Of a stretch of 64,000 bases of DNA, positions 45,034 through 53,793 are shown in pieces (the stretch's first letter is position 1; each line of letters opens with the position of its first letter). Under the pieces are notes generated by a model, which saw only the letters and a list, made by a program, of their open reading frames with translations, searched no databases and was not told where the DNA came from. The stretch spans positions 1 through 64,000 of the forward strand of contig CALAEV010000006.1 of the NCBI GenBank assembly GCA_937892525.1, written 5' to 3'. The DNA is from an uncultured Clostridia bacterium. GTDB lineage: Bacteria; Bacillota; Clostridia; Oscillospirales; Acutalibacteraceae. A program made the translations under genes and the position numbers.

Positions 45034-45047
45034 GCTCACACCTCTCT

Positions 45048-45614
45048 TCACTTTATAAGTAGGTTTTTAATTTCTTCTAAATAAGGAATAATTTCTGTTG
45101 CACCATTGCTTTGAAATAGTGCAATTAGAGCAACTACAAATGCAGCAAACCCTGTTATTCCTGAAAAAGCAGACATTACAAAATTTCTATCTTTCTCCTT
45201 AAAAAGTTCTATTGCCGAAGCAAGAAAAGCCATTCCAAAAAAGAACACTGCAAATATCACTAACCAATATTCTGCACCAAAGCATATTTTGACCCATAAT
45301 TTTGCAGTCTGCCATGATTCAATATCAAAAATTTTGAAAAATGCTAATCCAAAAAGAATAGAAAACGCAAACGATAGTACTGATAACAACACAAAAACTA
45401 AAGCTGTAGAAATTGCCATTAACCCAACAAAAACTGGAGTTTTGGGATTGGCTTTTTCTTTTACTTCATCTATTTCAAGTTCCTCAAGTTTTTGTTCTTC
45501 TGCTTCTTGTTGAGCTTTTACCATTTCCTTTGCAAGTTTTTCATAATCGAAATCAATTTTTTGGTGTAATACATTGTAATAATATTTTTCAATAACTTTC
45601 TCTTTCTTAAACAT
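45048..45614 (-). CDS. Membrane protein inserted between hsdM and hsdS
   Basis: 188 residues. A charged N-terminal 65 residues (EKLAKEMVKAQQEAEEQKLE-type coiled coil), then about four membrane segments (VFVGLMAISTALVFVLLSVL, FAFSILFGLAFFKIF, EYWLVIFAVFFFGMAFLASA, SAFSGITGFAAFVVALIALF). It overlaps hsdM by 8 bases and hsdS by 4, so it is fully built into the operon. Family not recognised. A membrane protein between M and S genes is unusual. Confidence 0.75.
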   Translation of the reverse strand: MFKKEKVIEKYYYNVLHQKIDFDYEKLAKEMVKAQQEAEEQKLEELEIDEVKEKANPKTPVFVGLMAISTALVFVLLSVLSFAFSILFGLAFFKIFDIESWQTAKLWVKICFGAEYWLVIFAVFFFGMAFLASAIELFKEKDRNFVMSAFSGITGFAAFVVALIALFQSNGATEIIPYLEEIKNLLIK

Positions 45615-47172
45615 CTAACATCTTCTCCAATTCTTTTAGACCGTTGGTTATGTTTGTTTCTAATTCAAACAAATCGGCAAGGATTTCGCTTGTTGGTGGG
45701 TATTCAACAGGCACATACTCAGTCTTTTTATATTTATTGATTGAAAGGTCATAGTCATTCTGCACGATTTCGTCTTTTGGCACGAAAAAGCTTTGTGCTG
45801 TGCGTGGGTTTTGAGATTCGTTAAATGGGCAAATTCCCACCTCATCCGTCGGCGTTGCCGCCACCTTCACCTCAAGGGGAAGGCAATTAATAGACTTGAA
45901 TCTTGCGATAATATCAGGGATATCATTTTCGGCTATAGGTGAACGCTTATCGTCAAGAGAAAATCCATCGGCTTTCATATCATAAAACCACACATTATCT
46001 GTTCCACCATGACCTGTTTTTGTGAAAATAAGAATGGCTGTTGACACACCTGCGTATGGCTTAAACACGCCTGAAGGCATTGAAATTACTGCTTCAAGTC
46101 GGTTATTCTCAATAATCTCTTTACGGATTGCTTTATGTGCAGTTGATGAGCCGAAAAGCACGCCATCGGGTACGATACAAGCACATCTGCCACCGATTTT
46201 GAGCATACGCAAGAACAACGCAAGGAACAGCAACTCTGTTTTCTTTGTTTTACACACTTTAAGCAAATCGGCAGAAACGGTGTCGTAATCAAGACTACCT
46301 TTGAATGGCGGATTTGCAAGAATAAGTGAATACTTGTCCTTGTCAGCATTCTGGTCAGAAAGACTATCGCGATACTCAATAAATGGACTTTCAACACCGT
46401 GTGTCATCATATTCATAGCACCGATACGAAGCATAGTTCTGTCCATATCATAACCGAAGAACATATGATTCATATAGTGGTCTTTTTTAACCTTATTGAA
46501 GAAGATTTCTTCTTTATATGTATCTTTAAGGTATTCTCCTGCTGATACCAAAAATCCACTTGTACCACAAGCCGGGTCGCAAATAACATCGTCAGGTTTA
46601 GGACTCATAAGCTCAACCATCATTTTGATAATATGACGAGGTGTGCGGAATTGTCCGTTAAGACCTGATTGTGCAATTTTATTGAGCAAATACTCATAAA
46701 CATCGCCACGGACATCTTTATCGTCTGACTTCTGCATAAAGTCATAGATATCGTCAAGTGCATCAACTACTTTTGACAAGAGCAATGGTGTTGGCAACTT
46801 GAAAATAGCGTCATCCATATATTTTGAATAGGCACTGTTTTTCTTTCCATCAAGATTTTTGATAAACGGGAACACCTGCTCTTGCATAATGGTATAAACT
46901 TGTCCTGCAGGTAAATCGTGGAATACTGACCACTTAAGATTTTTACCGTTAACTTTACGGTCTCCGATTGTTACTTCGTCTGCAAAAATGCTTTCATAAG
47001 GAAGTCCTAACATTGCACTTTCTTTTGCACGAAGGTTATCGGCATCGTCTAAATCGTGAATAAACATAAGATATGTGATTTGCTCTATAACATCAAGTGG
47101 ATTTACAAGTCCGCCTGCTGCGAAAGTATCCCACAAACTATCGATTCTATTTTTAAGTTCACCTGTAATCAT
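45607..47172 (-). CDS. hsdM: Type I restriction enzyme, M (DNA methyltransferase) subunit
   Basis: 521 residues. N-terminal helical HsdM domain (MITGELKNRIDSLWDTFAAG), the SAM-binding motif VICDPACGTSGFLVSAGEYL and catalytic NPPF (LILANPPFKG), so an N6-adenine methyltransferase. Region 430-445 (CLPLEVKVAATPTDEV) is encoded by a dispersed repeat at 45838-45885 and appears as an extra loop before the conserved AQSFFVPKDEIVQNDYDLSINKYK. The frame stays open, so the enzyme could still be active. It is three bases after the Fic gene, in the same operon. Confidence 0.95.
   Translation of the reverse strand: MITGELKNRIDSLWDTFAAGGLVNPLDVIEQITYLMFIHDLDDADNLRAKESAMLGLPYESIFADEVTIGDRKVNGKNLKWSVFHDLPAGQVYTIMQEQVFPFIKNLDGKKNSAYSKYMDDAIFKLPTPLLLSKVVDALDDIYDFMQKSDDKDVRGDVYEYLLNKIAQSGLNGQFRTPRHIIKMMVELMSPKPDDVICDPACGTSGFLVSAGEYLKDTYKEEIFFNKVKKDHYMNHMFFGYDMDRTMLRIGAMNMMTHGVESPFIEYRDSLSDQNADKDKYSLILANPPFKGSLDYDTVSADLLKVCKTKKTELLFLALFLRMLKIGGRCACIVPDGVLFGSSTAHKAIRKEIIENNRLEAVISMPSGVFKPYAGVSTAILIFTKTGHGGTDNVWFYDMKADGFSLDDKRSPIAENDIPDIIARFKSINCLPLEVKVAATPTDEVGICPFNESQNPRTAQSFFVPKDEIVQNDYDLSINKYKKTEYVPVEYPPTSEILADLFELETNITNGLKELEKMLDV
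45838..45885 (-). repeat. Dispersed intergenic-type repeat inserted in frame in hsdM
   Basis: On the minus strand it reads GCCTTCCCCTTGAGGTGAAG, then GTGGCGGCAACGCCGACGGA and TGAGGTGG. Both halves are palindromic (CCTTCCCCTTGAGG.GAAGG and GGCGGCAACGCC). This is the same type of element that occurs in many copies between genes in gut Clostridia. Confidence 0.7.
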
Positions 47173-47174
47173 AA

Positions 47175-48230
47175 TTATTTATCTCCGTTCCAAATATAAG
47201 ATGTGTATCTGCCACCACTAAGTTTAATTATTTCGCCATTTTTAAGCAAATCGTTAAGTGTTCGCTGAACTGTAACCTGACTAATATCAGGACATTTTGC
47301 CATAAGTTCTGTTTTTGTAATCTGACCGAGAGTTTCTTTAATAATTTCACGAATTCTGTCAGGCTTGGACATATTGCTCATTGTCAAGGTCTGAACTCGT
47401 GTTGAGAATTCACGATATGCTGACAATATAACGCCTAATGTGTAACGCACAAAATGAGAATAGTCATTTTTTTCTTCGTGCCAATCTATTGAACTGTTTT
47501 GAAGTGCTTCGTAATAGGTTTCTTTTGAATTTTCAATGACTTTTTCAATACTGATATATTTACCAACGATATACCCTGCACGATACAGTAAGAGTAGAGT
47601 TAAAAGTCGGCTCATTCTTCCGTTACCATCATTAAATGGGTGTATGCAGAGAAAATCAAGAATAAACATTGGAATCAACAATAATGGGTCGACTTCATTT
47701 CTATTCAACGCATCATCAAAGGCATCGCAAAGATTGTTGATTGACTCGGCTGTCTCCCAAGCAGGAACAGGTTGAAATCTGACGAAGCGATTACCCTTAT
47801 CATCCTCTTCTGCAATAACATTGTCGGAGTTTTTGTATGTTCCTCCAATTGACTTGCCACTGAATTTATATAAATCACGATGCAACTGCAAGATAATAGC
47901 AGGTTTTACAGGGATATAATCGTGGCTTTCGTGAATGGTTGCTAACACATCACGATACCCCGCAATTTCTTGCTCGTTTCGAGATTTGGGTAATGCCTTA
48001 TTAGTAACCAGCTTTTTAAGACGGTCATCAGAGGTGTAAATACCTTCAATTTTATTTGACGCCTCTGTACTTTGAATTTTAGCAATTTCTACAAGTTGAG
48101 TAAGGGAATCGCTTTTTGCTTCGATAAAAAGATTTTGTTCGCCTTTATATTCATGTATTTGTGAAAGCAAGGACACAATTTCAGGTGTCAATAATGCTTG
48201 CCATTTGTTGTTGAAATCGTATTGTCTCAT
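47175..48230 (-). CDS. Fic-family AMP-transferase with C-terminal winged helix
   Basis: 351 residues. The Fic core motif is HPFNDGNGR (197-205), a full match to HPFx(D/E)GN(G/K)R, so it should be active. The inhibitory helix SNKIEG (58-63) matches S/T-xxx-E-G/N of class II Fic proteins, so it is probably self-inhibited. The flap is YKNSDNVIAEED-like. The last 70 residues form a winged helix-turn-helix (QITKTELMAKCPDISQVTVQ), indicating DNA binding. Its start is within 3 bases of hsdM, making it the first gene of the restriction operon. The AMPylation target is unknown. Confidence 0.93.
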   Translation of the reverse strand: MRQYDFNNKWQALLTPEIVSLLSQIHEYKGEQNLFIEAKSDSLTQLVEIAKIQSTEASNKIEGIYTSDDRLKKLVTNKALPKSRNEQEIAGYRDVLATIHESHDYIPVKPAIILQLHRDLYKFSGKSIGGTYKNSDNVIAEEDDKGNRFVRFQPVPAWETAESINNLCDAFDDALNRNEVDPLLLIPMFILDFLCIHPFNDGNGRMSRLLTLLLLYRAGYIVGKYISIEKVIENSKETYYEALQNSSIDWHEEKNDYSHFVRYTLGVILSAYREFSTRVQTLTMSNMSKPDRIREIIKETLGQITKTELMAKCPDISQVTVQRTLNDLLKNGEIIKLSGGRYTSYIWNGDK

Positions 48231-48426
48231 AGAACTATCTCCTTAATGCGTTTCTGTTATTATAATTCTACAAGTAATATTATATACGCATTTCAATTTG
48301 ATGTCAACGATTTAATTTAATCAAATTTACAAAAATGATTAAATTGAATTATATTTGATGTAATTAACCTTAATATATATAAATCGTATATTCTTGTCGA
48401 TTTGTGACACTCTTAAACTGAATTCT

Positions 48427-48448
48427 TGCGGTTTATTTGCGGTTTATT
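48427..48448 (+). repeat. Tandem 11-bp repeat near attR, candidate integrase arm sites
   Basis: Same 22 bases as 17873-17894, made of a truncated and a full TTTGCGGTTTA, 115 bases inside attR. A third weaker copy (TTTATTTGCGTGAAA) follows near 48466. Confidence 0.65.
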
Positions 48449-48563
48449 TTTGTAAAATGTGATTTATTTGCGTGAAAGTTGATGAAAGGCAGAAGTGCTG
48501 AAATCGTTGATATATAAGGGTTTGTGCGATTTTATGAAAGTTGGTGAAATCCCTTTACCATAT

Positions 48564-48587
48564 TTCGAGTCTCTCCTTCTGCGCCAA
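48564..48587 (+). other. attR: right junction of the island
   Basis: Exact copy of 17781-17804 (tRNA-Ser 3' end, ending CTTCTGCGCCAA). Upstream bases are not tRNA sequence; downstream is the hairpin that fits as the tRNA's own terminator. Confidence 0.9.
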
Positions 48588-48621
48588 GAAAGTCTGATAG
48601 ATTATCAGACTTTCTTTTTTT
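48587..48621 (+). terminator. Stranded native terminator of tRNA-Ser(GCU)
   Basis: AGAAAGTCTGATA / TATCAGACTTTCT perfect 13-bp stem with TTTTTTT, directly after attR. It has no gene upstream now, but would directly follow the tRNA gene without the island. Confidence 0.85.
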
Positions 48622-48660
48622 GCTCATCTATATACGACAGTTCGCTTTTAGAAGAAAAAA

Positions 48661-48680
48661 TCCCACTCAATTGAGTGGGA
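48661..48680 (-). terminator. Terminator of the glycoside hydrolase operon
   Basis: Perfect 20-base palindrome TCCCACTCAATTGAGTGGGA flanked by an A run at the left (T run on the minus strand). Confidence 0.8.
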
Positions 48681-48714
48681 GTTTTGTGTTACATTTATTT
48701 TTAACTTATTATTC

Positions 48715-51090
48715 TTATTCAAGTGCGAAGACGGCTTCGTCAAGACACATACGCAAGGATTTTGCTTTTGTGCATTTAATAAATGATTTATAATCTTTTT
48801 CTGTTTCACAGTTTTTAAGTCTTGTACTTGTAACCATTTTTTTCATATTATTACCGTTAAGATGAATAATGCAATCAAGTGCACGCTCTTTAACCGGTTT
48901 ATTCTTACGAGCAACAACACCTACAAGTGTTACTGTGATTTCATCTGCAACGCTGATATTACCGATTTTAACGAAAGATTTACCACTTGTTACAGGAGTA
49001 ACTATTCCGTTTACCATAACTTCAACATCATCAAAGTCTTCTACATCTTTGAAGTTAAGAGTATATTCACGCTGTGCAGGAATACATTTAAGGGCTTTGC
49101 CACCATTAATTGTAAACTTAATTGTATTTTCTTCTTCAGCAACGGTCATTGTAGTAATTGAATACTCACCGTTCTTGTATTTGCCTGTTTCGCCGTCATC
49201 TTCATAGAAGTTGAAGGTGTTATTACCTCTGTAAATATCAATTTCGAGGCGTTCAGGACATTCCCAAGAGTTGCCATTATCTTTTGACATAGGAATAATT
49301 GCACCCTCTTTAGCGAGAACAGGAATTGTATTAATTGGGCTATTGATTACTGTTTCCTGACCACCTTTATAGATTTTACCATCGAAAATGTTAGTCCATC
49401 TGCCCTTTGGCAACCATACTTTAGTTGCTGCAGTTTTTGTTTTTGCATCAAGTTTTGTTGTTACAGGGCAAACAAGAAGTTCTGAACCAAAGAAATACTC
49501 GTTACCATATTTGAATGCTTCTTCATTTTCAGGGTATGTGTAATAAAGTGGTTCGCAAAGCGCTCTGCCCTCATTATATGAACGATAGTTCATAGCATAG
49601 ATATATGGAATCATTTTGTGGCGAAGACGCAAGTACTCTGTACCTAAAACTTCTGCTTCCCAACTGAAATTCCAAGGCTCTTTACCGAGAATATCAAGAC
49701 TTGTTGAGTGAAGTCTTAAAATCGGTAAGAATACTGCAAGTTGTAACCAACGGATATAAAGTTCGTCATCGTGGTCACCCATCATATGACCACCAATATC
49801 GTGACTCCACCAAGTGTAACCACAGTTTGCTGCATTCGCAGTAAAATATGGTTGGAAATCAAGCACGCTCCAATTAATTGCAGTATCGCCTGAAAATCCT
49901 AATGGATAACGATGTGAGCCGATACCTGCATAACGTGACAAAATCATTGGGCGACGTTCTTCACGGTCAGTATCAAGATAATGATAATGATTAAGAAGCC
50001 ACAATGGGTCAAGACCTGCTTTTTTACTCTTTGTACCCTGTTGCCAGTCAATCCACCAGAAATCGACGCCTTCATTTTCGTAAGGATGGTGAAGAATATC
50101 AAAGTAAGCGTTAATGAATTTCTTATCAGTCATATCAAACTCAACTGACTGTTCAGTAGCCGGGTCAATTTCCATAGCTTTTGCCATATCTTCATACATA
50201 TCTTCAAAAGCACGGACACCATCTGCCGGGTGAAGATTAAGAGTGACTTTAAGTCCCATGTCGTGAAGCTTTTGCAAGAAGCCCTTATAGTCAGGGAATA
50301 GTTCTGTATTCCAACTATACCCTGTCCAACCACTATTTAAAATATTGCTTGATTTATATTTTTTATTGAATTGCTTTTTAAGGTCAACCCAATGCCAGTC
50401 CATATCAACAGTTGCTATTGTAAGAGGAATATCACGACGAGAAAACTCTGTCATTAAGTCCTCATACTCTTCCTGTGTATAAGCACGATACCTGCTCCAC
50501 CAGTTACCTAATGTGTAACGAGGTACAAGTGGTGGCATACCTGTAATTTTATAAAAATCATTTATGCCTGCTACATAATCCTTACCATATACAAAAACAT
50601 AAATATCTTTTGTTCCACTTTCACGTGATGAAAGTGAACCATCTTCGTTGAGAAGTAATGTTTTACTGTCATTGTAAGTTGACACGCCATCAGTTGATAT
50701 AATACCATCGTCAAGCTCTTTTGGTCCGTGTGAACCATCAAGAGTACGAGTTGTACCTTTAAGGTTATTTGATGTGCTATATGTAAGTTTTTCGCCATCA
50801 AGAACAGCATATTTAAAGCTACCTGTATGACTATTTACACATATTTCTGCTTTATTTGTCTTGATTACCAAGGAATCTGCGTTTTCTTCTTTTGTGAAAT
50901 TCACTTTACCAAAATCTCTGTACCAGATACTTTGTGATGGTAAATCTGTGAACTTATTTTCAGCTGAAAACTCAACACGAAGCATTGTTTCTGTAAGCAC
51001 AGTTACACGAACATTATTACATATAACAATATTTTCTTCGTTAGCTTTTGCATTAGTTTTTGCTAATAACTGTTTATTCAACTCTGGCAT
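48715..51090 (-). CDS. GH31-family alpha-glycosidase, cytoplasmic
   Basis: 791 residues, no signal peptide. N-terminal beta-sandwich domain (VCNNVRVTVLTETMLRVEFS), a (beta/alpha)8 barrel with ATVDMDWHWVDLKK, FWWIDWQQGTKSKKAGL, LSRYAGIGSHRYPLGFSGDT and CGYTWWSHDIGGHM, then C-terminal beta domains (VWLPKGRWTNIFDGKIYKGG). These are GH31 hallmarks; GH31 includes alpha-glucosidases and alpha-xylosidases. The barrel WIDWQQG replaces the more common WxDMNEP, so the substrate may differ from classical alpha-glucosidases. It is 14 bases downstream of another glycosidase gene. Confidence 0.93.
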   Translation of the reverse strand: MPELNKQLLAKTNAKANEENIVICNNVRVTVLTETMLRVEFSAENKFTDLPSQSIWYRDFGKVNFTKEENADSLVIKTNKAEICVNSHTGSFKYAVLDGEKLTYSTSNNLKGTTRTLDGSHGPKELDDGIISTDGVSTYNDSKTLLLNEDGSLSSRESGTKDIYVFVYGKDYVAGINDFYKITGMPPLVPRYTLGNWWSRYRAYTQEEYEDLMTEFSRRDIPLTIATVDMDWHWVDLKKQFNKKYKSSNILNSGWTGYSWNTELFPDYKGFLQKLHDMGLKVTLNLHPADGVRAFEDMYEDMAKAMEIDPATEQSVEFDMTDKKFINAYFDILHHPYENEGVDFWWIDWQQGTKSKKAGLDPLWLLNHYHYLDTDREERRPMILSRYAGIGSHRYPLGFSGDTAINWSVLDFQPYFTANAANCGYTWWSHDIGGHMMGDHDDELYIRWLQLAVFLPILRLHSTSLDILGKEPWNFSWEAEVLGTEYLRLRHKMIPYIYAMNYRSYNEGRALCEPLYYTYPENEEAFKYGNEYFFGSELLVCPVTTKLDAKTKTAATKVWLPKGRWTNIFDGKIYKGGQETVINSPINTIPVLAKEGAIIPMSKDNGNSWECPERLEIDIYRGNNTFNFYEDDGETGKYKNGEYSITTMTVAEEENTIKFTINGGKALKCIPAQREYTLNFKDVEDFDDVEVMVNGIVTPVTSGKSFVKIGNISVADEITVTLVGVVARKNKPVKERALDCIIHLNGNNMKKMVTSTRLKNCETEKDYKSFIKCTKAKSLRMCLDEAVFALE

Positions 51091-51104
51091 ATTCCCTTAC
51101 TCCC

Positions 51105-53792
51105 CTATATTTCATTGAAATTGAGTGCTTTTGACATAACTTTTAAGTCACTTGCTTTATCTGTGATTGTAATTTCTGCATTTTCAAGTGCTGTACAATA
51201 TTCATCCCCATTATAAACAGAACAAGCAAGGCTGTTATTTATATAAAGTTTGATAAGTCCGTTAGGCTCACAAATAACAGTAAGTTTATCGTTTTCTTTA
51301 AGTGCAATATCACCACGACTTGTTTTGTCGTTAAATCTGATTGCACCATATCCTTCACGGTTACTTACGTTGACAATATCGCCAATAGAGAACAACACAC
51401 CGTCTTCCACATTGTTTACTGTGCACTGAACTGTAAAATCTCTGCCACAAGGTGTTTTCATATCTTCACAAATGAAATCCTTATAATATTTTACATTGAT
51501 TTGAGCATCTGCCATATCACCAAACGCATTTTTAACGGTAAGTGAAACAAATACTTTATCGGTTGGCTCAGCAAAATTGATTTTAAGAGTACTATAATCC
51601 TCAAGCACCTGAACACTGCTGATTTCTGCATCTGCTGAGATAGTATTTTCATCAACATAAATTCTGTCGTCAAAGAAAAGTAATAATTCTCTATCACTTT
51701 CAAATCTTCCGTAAACGAGTTCAGGTGTTTTTTCCTGTACTTGTGTGAATTTCATAATTAAAGCTTCAAGAGACATAAGATTAACAGTAACAATTTCACC
51801 GTAAGAGTATGTTTTGCCATCAGTTTTCTTATCATAAGGATAAACATAAGCCATTTTAAGATTTTGCATATCAGGACTTACACCGATAGTTTCGTCAAGT
51901 GTTACTGTAATGCTCTGTTGACGATTTGCAGGGTTACGAAGTGAGATAATGCCCTTATTTTCACTCCAACAAGAGTAACCATAAGCCTCACCTTTTTCAG
52001 GACTACCACCGATAAATTGTGAGGTTTTAAGTGTTTCGTAGTCATTACGGATAAAGCGAAGTGCGTCTGCATTTATACGCCATTTAGCAGTATTAAACAT
52101 ATTGTATGAGTAATAAAGTTCCCAGAATGCAGTACCACGAGTTGCCATCATAAACATATATTTACGGAACTCTTCATCTGTCATTGAGATTTTTGCAGTA
52201 TTACCGTAAATTGGGTCATGGTTGTAAATAAACTCGTGTGGGAACTGATAATTTCTTACAACGCTGAAATCGTGGTAGCAATTATCACGATATGTAAGCA
52301 CTCTGTCAACATCACGGTCACTTAACTTTTCGCCTTTTTTAGTTTTATCAATAAAGCCGATGTCACCACTATTCTGAATCCAGAGACTATCTGACCACTG
52401 TAAGAACCATGGACTTGCATTACAATAACTTGTTTGGTTAATCCACAAATCCTTACCTGCACTCTCGCGAGTAATACGGAGTTTACGGAAAATGTTAATC
52501 CAATTTTCCCACATTTCAGTATATTGATACATTTGATTGTATCCACCTGTCATATGACCGTGCTTTTTAGATGGACAAGCTCTTAACAAGAAACCGTCAA
52601 GTTTCCAGTAATTTATATCAAATTTACGGTCATTTTCAAGGTAATATTCTGTAATATTCTTAATATATTCAGTTGAAGATACGCAAACATCCTTTGCAGT
52701 TTTATTATAACCACCTTTACCTGCTTTTTCCATATTTTTACCAAAAGATGCAGTTTTGTCGTTATATCCACCTCTTGGGCCATTCCAAAGGCCAAAGTTT
52801 GATGAGAATTTTCTTGCCAAAGTAGCAGCAGGATACAACTCTTCAGGGAATTTTTTATTGAATGCCCAAAAGTCTGCATCCCAATCAACGAAGCCATCAT
52901 CAACTACATAAGAATCAAGTGGTGGAACCATTGTTTTGGAAAGGTTGTTTTCAATCTGTTTGAATGATTCACTAATATTCTCATTTGTAATATCGTGCAT
53001 ATGGTCATACCAAGAATTATATTGAAAACGAGGTTTTACTTTTCTTGAAATATTACGAATATATGTAAGGAAATCTTCACGAATTACTCGTAAATCAAGA
53101 CTTCTTGCAGCGCCAACAACAGTATTCCAACATCTGTAAGTATGACCACAACTAAGTTTTAATTCATTAAAACGCTTACCTGTGAAATATCGGCAATAAA
53201 GTGTACTGCCATCAATATTATTTTCAGCAAGTGGAAATTCAGAACCGAAGAATAATCCATTAAGATACACCGGCTGACCTAACGCACTATGATATTCAGT
53301 AAGATAAGCTTTTTCGATTTCTCCTATTGTCCATTCTTGCTCTTTATTCTTAATAGAAATGTGTTCACCGTCAATATAATCAACAGAGATTAAGTGCTGA
53401 CGGTCAGGGTCAATCATCATTTCAATATATTTGTGCATATAGTGATTATTATCATCAATTTCCACATTGACAATAAATGTAATTCTTGCACCACTATAAG
53501 CATAAGGCTTGAAAACGAACTCTACTCTGCGTTTGAGCACATTCACTTTATCAAGCTGGAGACTATTTGAAGATAAAAACTCCGTTTTATAACCAAAAAG
53601 TTTTTTAACTTTAAAAGCAACAAAAAATTCAGCAGAAAAATCATCAAACTTAACAGTTTTTTCACCTTTAATTCTTTTATTGATAATTTCTGTTGTAACA
53701 AGACGATTATCTTTTGTAGAAAATCTTCTTTCAATATAATCGTTACCAATTATTGCAGTATTTTTCTCAAAAAAAGCATAAGCACCAGACAT
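51105..53792 (-). CDS. Large glycoside hydrolase, alpha-galactosidase-like (clan GH-D/GH36-related)
   Basis: 895 residues, no signal peptide. An N-terminal beta-sandwich, then a barrel with FQYNSWYDHMHDITNENISE, LDSYVVDDGFVDWDADFWAF, FGLWNGPRGGYND and FDINYWKLDGFLLRA (likely catalytic Asp in KLDG). The C-terminal 150 residues look like a LamG/concanavalin-type beta sandwich (GLIKLYINNSLACSVYNGDE). The barrel motifs recall GH36-like alpha-galactosidases and raffinose-synthase-like proteins, but the family is not certain. It forms an operon with the GH31 enzyme and the C_GCAxxG_C_C protein. Confidence 0.75.
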   Translation of the reverse strand: MSGAYAFFEKNTAIIGNDYIERRFSTKDNRLVTTEIINKRIKGEKTVKFDDFSAEFFVAFKVKKLFGYKTEFLSSNSLQLDKVNVLKRRVEFVFKPYAYSGARITFIVNVEIDDNNHYMHKYIEMMIDPDRQHLISVDYIDGEHISIKNKEQEWTIGEIEKAYLTEYHSALGQPVYLNGLFFGSEFPLAENNIDGSTLYCRYFTGKRFNELKLSCGHTYRCWNTVVGAARSLDLRVIREDFLTYIRNISRKVKPRFQYNSWYDHMHDITNENISESFKQIENNLSKTMVPPLDSYVVDDGFVDWDADFWAFNKKFPEELYPAATLARKFSSNFGLWNGPRGGYNDKTASFGKNMEKAGKGGYNKTAKDVCVSSTEYIKNITEYYLENDRKFDINYWKLDGFLLRACPSKKHGHMTGGYNQMYQYTEMWENWINIFRKLRITRESAGKDLWINQTSYCNASPWFLQWSDSLWIQNSGDIGFIDKTKKGEKLSDRDVDRVLTYRDNCYHDFSVVRNYQFPHEFIYNHDPIYGNTAKISMTDEEFRKYMFMMATRGTAFWELYYSYNMFNTAKWRINADALRFIRNDYETLKTSQFIGGSPEKGEAYGYSCWSENKGIISLRNPANRQQSITVTLDETIGVSPDMQNLKMAYVYPYDKKTDGKTYSYGEIVTVNLMSLEALIMKFTQVQEKTPELVYGRFESDRELLLFFDDRIYVDENTISADAEISSVQVLEDYSTLKINFAEPTDKVFVSLTVKNAFGDMADAQINVKYYKDFICEDMKTPCGRDFTVQCTVNNVEDGVLFSIGDIVNVSNREGYGAIRFNDKTSRGDIALKENDKLTVICEPNGLIKLYINNSLACSVYNGDEYCTALENAEITITDKASDLKVMSKALNFNEI

Positions 53793-53793
53793 C

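Larger units (their letters stand above)
17805..48587. mobile_element. Integrated genomic island in tRNA-Ser(GCU), about 30.8 kb
   Basis: Bounded by an exact 24-base direct repeat of the tRNA 3' end. A hairpin terminator that would naturally follow the tRNA sits just outside attR. Tandem 11-mers lie just inside both ends. Cargo: an AgrC/LytTR pair, a ten-gene kinase/FHA/phosphatase operon, and a type I restriction-modification operon with Fic. The mobility module (tyrosine integrase, excisionase-like proteins, small unknown genes) sits in the middle. No relaxase, coupling protein or mating-pore genes are visible, so it is not self-conjugative by itself. The integrase being 14.5 kb from attL suggests a composite origin. 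Confidence 0.85.

Noticed and set aside
17805..48587. Interpretation of the island as a conjugative element or prophage
   Set aside because: No relaxase, coupling protein, VirB4-like ATPase, capsid, portal, terminase or lysis genes could be recognised inside it.
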